Made by a program: the position numbers and the translations under genes. The notes under the pieces were generated by a model. The model had not been told where the DNA came from and did no database searches. It worked only from the letters and a program-made list of their open reading frames with translations. A stretch of DNA of 64,000 bases from Paludibacteraceae bacterium (GTDB lineage Bacteria > Bacteroidota > Bacteroidia > Bacteroidales > Paludibacteraceae). Positions 22,901 through 31,072 of the stretch are shown here, piece after piece. Numbering within the stretch: position 1 is the first letter of the stretch; each line of letters begins with the position of its first letter. The stretch lies in assembly GCA_017625155.1 (NCBI GenBank), contig JAGALP010000006.1:1-64000 (forward strand), written 5' to 3'.

Positions 22901-23872
22901 ATGGCAAACAACCATGAACAATTTATTGCTTTCAACGATAAGATAACTGCTGAGGGCATTCGCGAGACTTTGAAGTCAAATCGAGAAGTTCTACGCAATA
23001 AAATCCGCAACTACTATAAAGAAAACTATCCTTATGATATTCAACCTTGTTTTCATCAGCAGGGATCTTATGCAATGCATACGCTATTAAATCCTATTAT
23101 TAGGGAAGATGGATCAAGACCCTATGACATGGATGATGGTATTTATTTTGTAGGAAACGTGCAAAATCAGTTATCAATACAAGAATACCATAGTCGTATA
23201 CTTAAAGCAGTGGAAGGTCATACAAACAAAGATCCGGAAGATAACGATCCTTGTGTAACAGTACATTATGCTGATGGTCATCATATTGACTTACCGATAT
23301 ATTTTATAGGGGAAGACGATGAGCATCCTCAATTAGCGCATAAAAGTCAAGGGTGGATTGACTCTGATCCTAGAGAATTTTATAAATGGTTCAATGGCAT
23401 AAAAGAAAATTATCAATTACGCCGATTAGTACGCTATTTGAAGGCATGGGCTGATTATGAGGAATATACCAATGGTACAAAAATGCCATCAGGATGCATC
23501 ATGACCATTTTGGCAACCCAATATTATGTTCGAAATGAGCGTGACGATATAGCATTTAAAGATTTATTAGTTGCTATACACGTTGCACTTAACGATAAAT
23601 TTGAATGTCTACGACCAACTTTCCCTATAAATGAAGATTTATTTGCGGGCATAAAATGGGCTCTTCGTAAAGATTCCTTCATGAAGGCATTGGAAGATTT
23701 TAAAGATGATGCTGTTCGGGCTATTAATTCTAAAAATCCTCATGATGCTTGTTTAAAATGGCAGCTGCATTTTGGAAATCGTTTTTGTTGTTCATCAGTT
23801 TCTAATAAGGATGAGGATGCTCTTGAGCAGGCGTCTGCGGGACCGAAATTGAACACAAGTCGTTATGCATAA
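22901..23872 (+). CDS. cdnA: CD-NTase, CBASS cyclic nucleotide synthase
   Basis: 323 residues with the OAS-like nucleotidyltransferase core: GSYAMHT at residues 55-61, metal aspartates in YDMDDGIYF (76-79), and the third acidic residue in HIDLPIYF near 131. It makes a cyclic oligonucleotide from NTPs on phage infection. The C-terminus ends NTSRYA, a flexible tail of the kind that Cap2 conjugates to targets. It starts 5 bp after the patatin gene and overlaps Cap2 by 8 bp. The clade letter in the symbol is generic; the product nucleotide is unknown. Confidence 0.92.
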   Translation: MANNHEQFIAFNDKITAEGIRETLKSNREVLRNKIRNYYKENYPYDIQPCFHQQGSYAMHTLLNPIIREDGSRPYDMDDGIYFVGNVQNQLSIQEYHSRILKAVEGHTNKDPEDNDPCVTVHYADGHHIDLPIYFIGEDDEHPQLAHKSQGWIDSDPREFYKWFNGIKENYQLRRLVRYLKAWADYEEYTNGTKMPSGCIMTILATQYYVRNERDDIAFKDLLVAIHVALNDKFECLRPTFPINEDLFAGIKWALRKDSFMKALEDFKDDAVRAINSKNPHDACLKWQLHFGNRFCCSSVSNKDEDALEQASAGPKLNTSRYA

Positions 23873-25571
23873 TGTAATAGACATATTGCAAGATTGCCTC
23901 ATAAGATTACAACAAACGGAAAATGTTGTTCAGGTTGAAGCAAGAAAAATACTGCCTAATCTACATATCGCAACAAAATACATAGATTGTTGGGAGATTA
24001 AACCTATTATAACGGTTCAAAGTATTGCGAAGCGCATAACGTTGTATATGTGCTTTGATTCTTCTTTTCCATATTCCTGGCCAGATATATATTTCCTAGA
24101 TAAACAATTTGATTATTTAACTCATATTGGGTATGATGATCGTAAATTATGTCTATTCCCAGATGAAGCAATGGTCAATCCTCAAAAACCAATGGAAATG
24201 ATTGATTGTACGTTAAAATGTGCATGTAGATTATTACAGGAAAATATTGACGGAGAATTAAATGATGACTTCAAACAGGAAATATTAAGTTATTGGAGAT
24301 ATACATATGATAAAGAATCATACATTGGAACCGGATATTTATTAAGTCGTTCAACTCTTTCTGAAGGTGTACAATTGAAGGCACGGCTAACAAACAATGC
24401 TTTATTCATCTATGACGAAACCGACTCAGTAGCTAATCGTATACTGAAAAATTGTTGCGAAGAATCTGAAAGAACAACATATGATGTTATGTTTGTATCG
24501 GAATATAAATTGCCAGATAGACCTCCATATCATATTACTCCTACTAAAGTGAAACAGAACGCATTAGGTTCTTTTGAAAATATTAAACGATTCATCGCAA
24601 AACACAAAAATACATATTCATATCTTTTATTTTCAATCCCAGACACCACTTCATTTGGAGCGGTGTGTATACCTCCGACTCCAACTAGATTGAAAGGATT
24701 TCGCCCAGGAATGGTTTCTCCAATGCAATATTTATTTACGATGAACAAATCAGATTGTTTGAAACGCTACACTATACGTCCATATGATATAGAGCGTATT
24801 AGCGAAAGAACTTCTGGATGTGTTGCCACAAAACGTAATTATTGGATTGGAGGACTTGGAAGCGTTGGATCTAATTTGATTTATTATTTAAATAGCGAAC
24901 AAGATGTGTCATTTGTTTTGGTAGACAATGACTTACTGACAGTAGATAATGTCGGAAGGCATTTTTTGGGTTTTCCTAGTATTGGAAAATGGAAGGCGGA
25001 GGAACTAAAAAAATATATCTGTAGTCTGCGTCCGGAAAGGAATGTTCTAGCTTGTCAAGCACCCATTGAGCAGATTCTCTTCTCTAACAAGATAACATCA
25101 AATATTCCTGATGCATTATTTTTATGTACTGGTAATACTAATGCCGAACGGTATATTTTGGAGAAATTGAAGGATTCTATTCCAGAATACCCAATTTTTA
25201 TTCTATGGCTTGAGCCGTATGCCATTGCAGGTCACATGGTATATATAAACCCCAATTATGGTATTCCTTCGGATTTTTTAGCCACATCATACCCTTATAA
25301 TCTAATAGCAGAATCTGAATATAATTCAGAAGATAAATCGTTTACAAAACGAGAATCTGGATGTGCAAATACATATACAAATTATGGAGGATCAGATGTG
25401 GTTTCATTTTTGTCTTCAATATATCCGATTATACAACAAATATTGCAAGAACCAACAAAGTCAACTTTTTATAGGTGGATAGGAAATATAAATATTGCAA
25501 AAGAAAAGGGGATTCTTCTCTCTACACAAGACCAATTAAAAAAAGGCGAGATACAGTTATTCCGTATATAG
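23865..25571 (+). CDS. cap2: Cap2, E2-E1 ubiquitin-transfer-like CBASS ancillary protein
   Basis: 568 residues. An N-terminal E2-like domain (about 1-160) has its probable acceptor cysteine in RKLCLFPDE. A linker follows, then a ThiF/E1 adenylation domain with nucleotide loop WIGGLGSVGSN near 326, VDNDLLTVDNVGRH, and a catalytic cysteine in ESGCANTYTN near 503. Cap2 joins the CD-NTase C-terminus to cellular targets and primes it for signalling. ATG 23865 overlaps the CD-NTase stop by 8 bp. Presence of both E1 and E2 parts makes this a type II-A CBASS. Confidence 0.92.
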   Translation: MHNVIDILQDCLIRLQQTENVVQVEARKILPNLHIATKYIDCWEIKPIITVQSIAKRITLYMCFDSSFPYSWPDIYFLDKQFDYLTHIGYDDRKLCLFPDEAMVNPQKPMEMIDCTLKCACRLLQENIDGELNDDFKQEILSYWRYTYDKESYIGTGYLLSRSTLSEGVQLKARLTNNALFIYDETDSVANRILKNCCEESERTTYDVMFVSEYKLPDRPPYHITPTKVKQNALGSFENIKRFIAKHKNTYSYLLFSIPDTTSFGAVCIPPTPTRLKGFRPGMVSPMQYLFTMNKSDCLKRYTIRPYDIERISERTSGCVATKRNYWIGGLGSVGSNLIYYLNSEQDVSFVLVDNDLLTVDNVGRHFLGFPSIGKWKAEELKKYICSLRPERNVLACQAPIEQILFSNKITSNIPDALFLCTGNTNAERYILEKLKDSIPEYPIFILWLEPYAIAGHMVYINPNYGIPSDFLATSYPYNLIAESEYNSEDKSFTKRESGCANTYTNYGGSDVVSFLSSIYPIIQQILQEPTKSTFYRWIGNINIAKEKGILLSTQDQLKKGEIQLFRI

Positions 25572-25999
25572 AAATTTCGCAGGACATATTGGATGCTTTA
25601 AGTGAATATAAGCAAATAGAAGGTCCCGAAAAAGCTGGAGTGCTTAGTGGAGTTGTACTAGGGAATAACCGCTATAGAATTAAGAAAGTTTCTCCCTCGA
25701 TGACAATAGAGGGGGCTACGCGAAATAGTTGTGAACGTGATGCTAAATTGGCCAATGCATTTATTCAAGAACAATATGAGCAATCTGGGCATACTAGTAT
25801 ATATATGGGAGAATGGCATACGCATCCTGAATCTAATCCTACACCATCAGGAGCAGATGTTTCTTCTGTGATAAAGATTGCATATCTGCCAGACAATGAT
25901 TTACCATTCGTTATTTTGTGTATCGTGGGGCTAGAGAGTATTTATTGGGGATGTGTTATAAATGGAAAGATACAAAAAATAAGTGTGAATATGATATAG
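25475..25999 (+). CDS. cap3: Cap3, JAB/MPN isopeptidase of CBASS
   Basis: A JAMM metalloprotease with E-W-H-T-H-P then S-N-P-T-P-S-G-A-D, the full H-x-H-x7-S-x2-D zinc motif, and a glutamate upstream in GPEKAGVLSG. Cap3 reverses Cap2 conjugation and so tunes CBASS. The only ATG start, 25475, overlaps Cap2 by 97 bp; the natural domain begins near the VIPYIEISQDILD stretch around 25555, so a non-ATG internal start is possible. The last gene of the cluster; a terminator follows. Confidence 0.88.
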   Translation: MDRKYKYCKRKGDSSLYTRPIKKRRDTVIPYIEISQDILDALSEYKQIEGPEKAGVLSGVVLGNNRYRIKKVSPSMTIEGATRNSCERDAKLANAFIQEQYEQSGHTSIYMGEWHTHPESNPTPSGADVSSVIKIAYLPDNDLPFVILCIVGLESIYWGCVINGKIQKISVNMI

Positions 26000-26142
26000 A
26001 TTTATTTTGCTACAATGAATTGTATTCATTCTTTTTTCTTCCCAATACGGTGTTCGCTCCGCTCACGACTTTATTTTATCAAGATTATTTGAAAAGAAAT
26101 CTGCGGACTGCATATCGGAGAGGATAGAGAGTATACACTTAG

Positions 26143-26176
26143 AGAAGCTACCTATTAGGTAACTTCTTTCTTTTTT
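26143..26176 (+). terminator. Terminator after the CBASS cluster
   Basis: AGAAGCTACC (26143-26152) pairs with GGTAACTTCT (26158-26167) with one mismatch, followed by TTCTTTTTT. Confidence 0.8.
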
Positions 26177-26249
26177 GCATATCCTCGTGCGCATGGTCGC
26201 GTGTGTCCCTAATAGAGAATTATTCCTCGTTACTCCTTTTTGTCGCATG

Positions 26250-26412
26250 CGTAGGTATCTCCTGCGCCATTGGGACAAGGAATAATCTTCAAGGAACGCG
26301 CTCATACGCGAGAATATGCAAAATAGCCATCCTAACGGGTGGCTATTTTCGTGTATACTGGCTCTCCTCTGGAAAGAAAGAGTCCTTTTCGGAGAATTTC
26401 AAACAATCCTTT
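26250..26412. repeat. Dispersed repeat copy 2 (partner at 10666-10830, inverted)
   Basis: The minus strand here matches the plus strand of the copy at 10.7 kb over about 160 bp with small gaps. A minus-strand frame ending near 26063 (SQWRRRYLRMRQKG) recalls the AKWRYRSYLRML end of the 11052 remnant. I see no intact gene in 26000-26780. Confidence 0.6.
26320..26349. terminator. Hairpin inside dispersed repeat copy 2
   Basis: AAAATAGCCA (26320-26329) and TGGCTATTTT (26340-26349) form a perfect 10-bp stem with A and T runs at its ends, a bidirectional terminator-like structure absent from copy 1. Confidence 0.6.
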
Positions 26413-26420
26413 ACACAGTC

Positions 26421-26477
26421 CGCTCACTCCGTTCGCGTGGGGGAGATTTCACGGTTCGCTCACTCCGTTCGCGTGGT
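26421..26477. repeat. 20-bp direct repeat pair
   Basis: The same 20 bases, CGCTCACTCC followed by GTTCGCGTGG, occur at 26421-26440 and 26458-26477, a 37-bp period. No gene is associated. Confidence 0.75.
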
Positions 26478-26750
26478 TGAGCATGTTTCGACTACCAAGA
26501 CAACTCACAGCACATCCATACTGCGCCATGCCGATATTCGCAAAAATCGCATACGCATCAAAGTCCTAATTCCACAACTATATCCAGACGCACCAAAAAG
26601 CTATTGGGAGATTTATCTTATCAAGTTAAGATATAATAAATAGCAACCATATATCCATAATGCCAGTAGTATTATCCTCTCTCTCGCGCGTCACTACTGA
26701 ATAGTATAGCAGATAGATATTTATCTTTTTACGAATAATTGTTCGCTTTT

Positions 26751-26782
26751 CTTGCATATATACATTTTTTTTTGTAATTTTG
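26751..26782 (+). promoter_or_regulatory. Promoter for the tilS-aroE gene
   Basis: CTTG at 26751-26754 and TAATTTTG at 26775-26782, 20 bp apart. The TTG inside the second box cannot be the translation start, which helps to fix the start at 26810. Confidence 0.7.
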
Positions 26783-26809
26783 CAGGCTAAAACAAAAGAA
26801 AAAAATGTA

Positions 26810-28393
26810 GTGCTACGCAGAGTTAGGAAATACATACGGGATAATGGGTTGCTAAATGATGGCGATCGAGTGTTGGTGTGCGTTAGTGGGGGGGCGGATA
26901 GTGTAACACTATTGGACGTGTTGCAGCGTGCAGGATATGATTGTGTGGTGGCGCATTGCAACTTCCATCTTCGTGGTGAAGAGAGCAATCGAGATGAGCA
27001 GTTTGTGCGTCAGTTAGTGACAGATATACCATTGCATATACAGCATTTTGACACTCAATCATATGCTCAAACCAATCGACAAAGTATTGAATTAGCAGCG
27101 CGTGAATTGCGATATCGTTGGTTTGCTGCATTAGCAGAGCAGGAGGGGTGTAAGGCAATAGCGGTGGCACATCATCAGAATGATCAAGCGGAGACTGTTG
27201 TGATGAATCTGAAGCGTGGTTGCGGCATACGTGGCTTATGTGGTATGCGTGCCAAGAGTAAGAATGCGTATATAGATAACGACATACCTATTATTCGACC
27301 ACTATTATGTACGACACGCGATTACATAGTTCATTATTTGAAAGATATTCGTCACTTGCAATGGGTGGAAGATTCTACTAATAGCGATACGGATTTTAAA
27401 CGCAATGCCGTGCGCGAAGAACTAAAAAACTATACCAAATCGGAAATTGAGCATATTGCCTCTACGGCAGAGCATATGCAAGGGTATGTGGATTGGTTAG
27501 AAAATGAAGATACGCAGGCTGCTGGCAAGGTGAAATTGTATGAAGAGTTAAAGGAATATGGTTTTACTGAAATAGGCAAAATGTATGATGCGCAGCAGAG
27601 TGGAGTAGGAGGAAAAACTTTTTATTCGGCAGATTATAAAGCTGTACTAAAACGCGGTAAATATATTGTGGAACGTTTAGACAAAAAGCGATATGGTATA
27701 ATAGGTAATCCTCTAGGGCATTCCTATTCAGAGCAATATTTCACGGCGAAGTTTGCAGAAGAAGGAGTGAAAGCATCTTATCAAGCATTTCAATTGATGA
27801 TGATAGAAGATGCAAAGTCTTTAATCAGAGATTTAAATGGGTTTAACGTGACTTATCCCTTCAAAGAAACCATTATACACTATCTAAAAGAATTGGACGG
27901 AACGGCACAAGCTATTGGTGCGGTAAATGTAGTGCATCAAGGTAAGGGATACAATACGGATTGGCTGGGTTTTAGAGATAGCATTACTCCTCTTTTGACA
28001 GAACGAGACCAACGTGCGTTGTTGTTAGGGACGGGTGGCGTAAGCAAAGCTATCGCTTATGCTCTTCAGCAGATGGGAATTAAATTTACATTTGTTAGCC
28101 GTACACCACATGCAGGCGAGTTGGGGTATCACCAATTGACAGAAGAGGTAATGTCTGCCCATACTATCGTGGTAAATTGTACCCCACTCGGAATGCATCC
28201 GCATGAAAGTGAAATGCCAGATATACCTTATTGTTATTTGGGTAAAGAACATTTATTATTTGATTGCATCTACAACCCTGAGATAACACGCTTCTTAAGT
28301 ATGGGGCAAGCACAAGGATGTAGAATAAAGAACGGATTGGAAATGTTACACATTCAGGCTGATTACGCTTGGAAAATATGGAATATGATATGA
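26810..28393 (+). CDS. tilS-aroE: TilS-AroE fusion: tRNA-Ile lysidine synthetase plus shikimate dehydrogenase
   Basis: One frame of 528 residues encodes two enzymes. Residues 1-290 are TilS: PP-loop SGGADSVTLLD, HCNFHLRGEES, AHHQNDQAETV, and WVEDSTN...FKRNAVR. TilS makes lysidine at position 34 of an isoleucine tRNA; its usual C-terminal domain is absent. Residues about 291-528 are a complete AroE (shikimate pathway, NADPH-dependent): GNPLGHSYS, NVTYPFKE, NTDWLGF, GTGGVSKA, NCTPLGMHP and NGLEMLHIQ. The GTG at 26810 is preferred because the upstream frame runs into the promoter. The next gene overlaps by ATGA. Confidence 0.9.
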   Translation: MLRRVRKYIRDNGLLNDGDRVLVCVSGGADSVTLLDVLQRAGYDCVVAHCNFHLRGEESNRDEQFVRQLVTDIPLHIQHFDTQSYAQTNRQSIELAARELRYRWFAALAEQEGCKAIAVAHHQNDQAETVVMNLKRGCGIRGLCGMRAKSKNAYIDNDIPIIRPLLCTTRDYIVHYLKDIRHLQWVEDSTNSDTDFKRNAVREELKNYTKSEIEHIASTAEHMQGYVDWLENEDTQAAGKVKLYEELKEYGFTEIGKMYDAQQSGVGGKTFYSADYKAVLKRGKYIVERLDKKRYGIIGNPLGHSYSEQYFTAKFAEEGVKASYQAFQLMMIEDAKSLIRDLNGFNVTYPFKETIIHYLKELDGTAQAIGAVNVVHQGKGYNTDWLGFRDSITPLLTERDQRALLLGTGGVSKAIAYALQQMGIKFTFVSRTPHAGELGYHQLTEEVMSAHTIVVNCTPLGMHPHESEMPDIPYCYLGKEHLLFDCIYNPEITRFLSMGQAQGCRIKNGLEMLHIQADYAWKIWNMI

Positions 28394-29433
28394 AGAAAAT
28401 GACAATGATATTGGCTACTTGGCTAATGCTGACGAGCCATGTGCAAGCACAAATGGTGCAAGAAAACGAAGCGGCAATAGTTTACTACATGCCTAAGACA
28501 GAATTGGTTATCACATTGGAGTATGATGTAATTAAGCGCACACCCGGAGCATTCTATCAATATGCAGAGCGTTATTTGGGAACGAAGGAGGTGGTGATAG
28601 AGTCTTCTGTGAGCTACAATCTGCAACAAATGAAAGTAGATATGCTCACTTCTGCGGACACCGAACGTGCATACAAGGTAACGCCGCAAAAAGGTGTTAA
28701 CACGCAATTGCTGGCATTGAGCGAAGATGGCAGATTGTTGGGATATAATATAGGACTAGATACTCTCTCTGATTCAAAACCCAATATTCAAAACTCAACA
28801 TGCAAAACTCAACATTCTACATCTTTAATGCCACTTTTAGAAGAACATTTTATGGCAACATCAATAGCTAAGATGGCGGAAGGTGCTGCTAAGATGATTT
28901 ATCGGATTCGTGAAACACGCTTGAATATATTGGCTGGAGATGTAGAGCATGTGCCTGCTGATGGTGAGGCGATGAGATTGGTGTTGAACGAACTGAATCA
29001 GCAAGAGCAAGAACTCGTAGAACTTTTTGTGGGAAAAACCAGCATTGAACATGGTACACACACTTTCGTATATACTCCTCAAGAGAATGTGGAGAGAGAA
29101 GTAGTCTGCCGTTTGTCGCAACACAACGGAGTAGTAAGCAAGGATGATTTAAGCGGAGAACCTATTTACTTGACTTTGGAGGCTTCTAAACAGGGTTTAG
29201 ACCATATGGTTGAGCCCAATAGCAAAGCCCCTATGCTGTCGCAGATTTACTACAATCTGCCTGGCTCTGCAAAACTAACAATTGAATACAAAAACAAGAA
29301 TTGGGTTAGTGCTGCCTATCAAATAGCACAATATGGAGTGGCAATACCATTGGCACAGGATTTATTTATTGGCAAACAAGCACCGATTATCCATATTAAT
29401 CCACAAACAGGTAATATCTTATCCATTCAATGA
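28390..29433 (+). CDS. DUF4831 family exported protein
   Basis: 347 residues with a signal peptide (MKKMTMILATWLMLTSHVQAQ) and the DUF4831 look: an early YYMPKTELVITLEYD strand, the ERYLGTKEVV segment, and the IYYNLPGSAKLTIEY end. These are Bacteroidota periplasmic or outer membrane proteins of unknown role. ATG 28390 overlaps the TilS-AroE stop as ATGA, which supports this start over one 21 bp upstream. The following gene again begins at an ATGA overlap, so all three are one operon. Confidence 0.8.
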   Translation: MKKMTMILATWLMLTSHVQAQMVQENEAAIVYYMPKTELVITLEYDVIKRTPGAFYQYAERYLGTKEVVIESSVSYNLQQMKVDMLTSADTERAYKVTPQKGVNTQLLALSEDGRLLGYNIGLDTLSDSKPNIQNSTCKTQHSTSLMPLLEEHFMATSIAKMAEGAAKMIYRIRETRLNILAGDVEHVPADGEAMRLVLNELNQQEQELVELFVGKTSIEHGTHTFVYTPQENVEREVVCRLSQHNGVVSKDDLSGEPIYLTLEASKQGLDHMVEPNSKAPMLSQIYYNLPGSAKLTIEYKNKNWVSAAYQIAQYGVAIPLAQDLFIGKQAPIIHINPQTGNILSIQ

Positions 29434-30341
29434 TGAAGCACTTTTTATGTATATTAGCGTGTCTTGCGATTAGTTTTTCGCTGACAGCGCAGGAGTTGAA
29501 GTGTACGATTACAATCAATTCTGACCAAGTGCAAGGCTCCAACAAATCGTTATTTACCACACTCCAACAGAGCATGGAAGAGTTTGTGAATACGCAACGT
29601 TGGACCAATATGACCTTTCAAGAGAAGGAGCGCATAGAATGTAGCATGATGTTGGTGGTTAAGAGTGTACAAGATAATATGTTTGTGTGTGAGATGTCAT
29701 GTCAAAGTCGTCGCCCAGTATATGGAACCACTTACACGACGCCCACTCTCAACATCAAAGATAATAATTTTGTCTTCACTTATCAAGAGTATGATCAACT
29801 GGATTTTCAGCAAAGTACATTTACTTCTAACTTGACCGCTTTGATGGCATACTATTGCTACCTAATTATAGGACATGATATGGATTCATTTGCTAAATTG
29901 GGCGGCACACCCTATTTCCAAGTGTGTGAGAATATTGTTACTTCGGCGCAATCAGCATCGCTTGATAATGCAGAGATGGCAGGTTGGAAGGCCTTTGAGA
30001 GCAATCGCAATCGCTATGCACTGGTGAATAATTTGATGGATGAGGCATTTAAGAAATATCGCAATTACTACTACGATTATCATCGTCATGGTTTGGATGA
30101 GATGGTGAATAATGTGGCCAATGGTCGTGCTCGTATTGCCAAAGATATTAAAGTGCTCAAAGAGGCATATAATGCTAGACCTGCTACATATTTGGTCGGC
30201 ACATTCTTAGATGCGAAAGCCGATGAACTGGTCAATATCTTTCAAGGAGGAACTACAGAAGAAAAGAAAGCGGTCTATGAATTGCTGATGGATATTGATC
30301 CTACACGACAAAGCAATTACGAAAATATCAATAGAAACTAA
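29430..30341 (+). CDS. Exported protein of unknown function
   Basis: 303 residues with a signal peptide (MKHFLCILACLAISFSLTAQ). The mature part begins with strands (ELKCTITINSDQVQGSN) and continues as helices rich in N, Y and F. I do not recognise the family, though secreted proteins of this type with an LKCxVxINxxxxxG start are frequent in Bacteroidales gliding/porin clusters. It overlaps DUF4831 by ATGA and is the last gene before the rimP promoter. Confidence 0.7.
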   Translation: MMKHFLCILACLAISFSLTAQELKCTITINSDQVQGSNKSLFTTLQQSMEEFVNTQRWTNMTFQEKERIECSMMLVVKSVQDNMFVCEMSCQSRRPVYGTTYTTPTLNIKDNNFVFTYQEYDQLDFQQSTFTSNLTALMAYYCYLIIGHDMDSFAKLGGTPYFQVCENIVTSAQSASLDNAEMAGWKAFESNRNRYALVNNLMDEAFKKYRNYYYDYHRHGLDEMVNNVANGRARIAKDIKVLKEAYNARPATYLVGTFLDAKADELVNIFQGGTTEEKKAVYELLMDIDPTRQSNYENINRN

Positions 30342-30357
30342 TTTTTTTTAGAAAATA

Positions 30358-30389
30358 TTTGCACAGGTCAAAAAAATGTAGTACCTTTG
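30358..30389 (+). promoter_or_regulatory. Promoter of the rimP-nusA-infB operon
   Basis: TTTG at 30358-30361 and TACCTTTG at 30382-30389, 20 bp apart. Transcription should start near 30396, about 50 nt before rimP. Confidence 0.85.
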
Positions 30390-30402
30390 CAGCGGAAATG
30401 AA

Positions 30403-30433
30403 CGAGGGGACCCGAAAAGGTTCCCTCGATTTT
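30403..30433 (+). promoter_or_regulatory. Attenuator-like hairpin in the rimP leader
   Basis: CGAGGGGACC (30403-30412) pairs with GGTTCCCTCG (30419-30428) with one wobble, followed by ATTTTATG. The stem is strong enough to act as a terminator or block ribosomes. A six-residue frame (MKIGLW) starts at 30434 and overlaps the rimP ATG at 30448. Confidence 0.6.
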
Positions 30434-30447
30434 ATGAAAATAGGACT

Positions 30448-30915
30448 ATGGTAGATAAACAATACATACAAACGCTCGTGAAAGAGCAACTGCAAGGTAC
30501 TGGCTATGAACTCATAACGTTGAAGGTTAGTGCACAAAATGAGATTCTTGTAGAAGTGGATAAGCTGGAAGGTGTGGACGTCGATTTTTGTGCTACGCTT
30601 AATCATTTCCTTGTAGAGCAATTAGATGCGCAAGGAATTGAGGATTATGCTTTGGAGGTGGGCAGCGTAAGTTTGACTGCTCCATTTGTAACCAAAATGC
30701 AGTATATGAAGCACCTTGGTCATGATGTGGAGGTCCTAGCATCAGATGGCAAGAAATACCGTGGCGCATTAGTCAGCGTAGATGAAGATACATTTTCTAT
30801 TGACACCGAAGTGATGGTGGCGGTAGAGGGCAAGAAACGTAAGCAAAAAGAGGTGCAAACTCTCACATTTGCGTACAATGAAGTGAAATACACCAAATAC
30901 GATTTGAAATTTTAG
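30448..30915 (+). CDS. rimP: Ribosome maturation factor RimP
   Basis: 155 residues in the conserved position ahead of nusA and infB. The two-domain RimP fold is visible: an N-terminal alpha/beta half with LVEVDKLEGVDVDFCATLNHFL, the linker YALEVGSVSLTAPF (usually VSSPGL/PL in relatives), and a C-terminal SH3-like barrel (KYRGALVSVDEDTFSI). It assists 30S subunit maturation. The gene starts after a hairpin-containing leader and is separated from nusA by a 130-bp repeat element. Confidence 0.93.
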   Translation: MVDKQYIQTLVKEQLQGTGYELITLKVSAQNEILVEVDKLEGVDVDFCATLNHFLVEQLDAQGIEDYALEVGSVSLTAPFVTKMQYMKHLGHDVEVLASDGKKYRGALVSVDEDTFSIDTEVMVAVEGKKRKQKEVQTLTFAYNEVKYTKYDLKF

Positions 30916-30941
30916 AATAATAACAATAAACATTTAAATTA

Positions 30942-31071
30942 CCTCCGACGGCAAGGAGGAGTCTCCCTCGAAAACATCCGAGAAGCTCGTGGCTTCGAGG
31001 ATAGAGTGGAGGCATCGAGCGCCCTAACGACGACGTGGTCGTCGGTCAATGCGCGAGATTGCCGAACACGA
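30942..31071 (+). repeat. 130-bp perfect direct repeat, copy A, before nusA
   Basis: Identical over all 130 bases to 32355-32484. Contained hairpins are CCTCC/GGAGG at the start, CCTCGAA (30966-30972) with TTCGAGG (30994-31000), and CGACGAC (31028-31034) with GTCGTCG (31038-31044), the last ending 4 bp before an ATG at 31049. The repeat ends 1 bp before the nusA ATG at 31073. Confidence 0.95.
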
Positions 31072-31072
31072 A

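Noticed and set aside
26421-26477. Start of a CRISPR array
   Set aside because: Only two repeat copies with one spacer, no further units and no cas genes in the window.
26203-26643. Plus-strand frame of about 146 codons after the CBASS terminator
   Set aside because: It runs through a terminator hairpin and a 20-bp direct repeat, has no promoter and no coherent domain, and overlaps a dispersed repeat.
30942-31071. The 130-bp repeat as a coding segment of NusA
   Set aside because: A stop codon in frame lies at 31025-31027, so at most eight residues could be added from the ATG at 31049.
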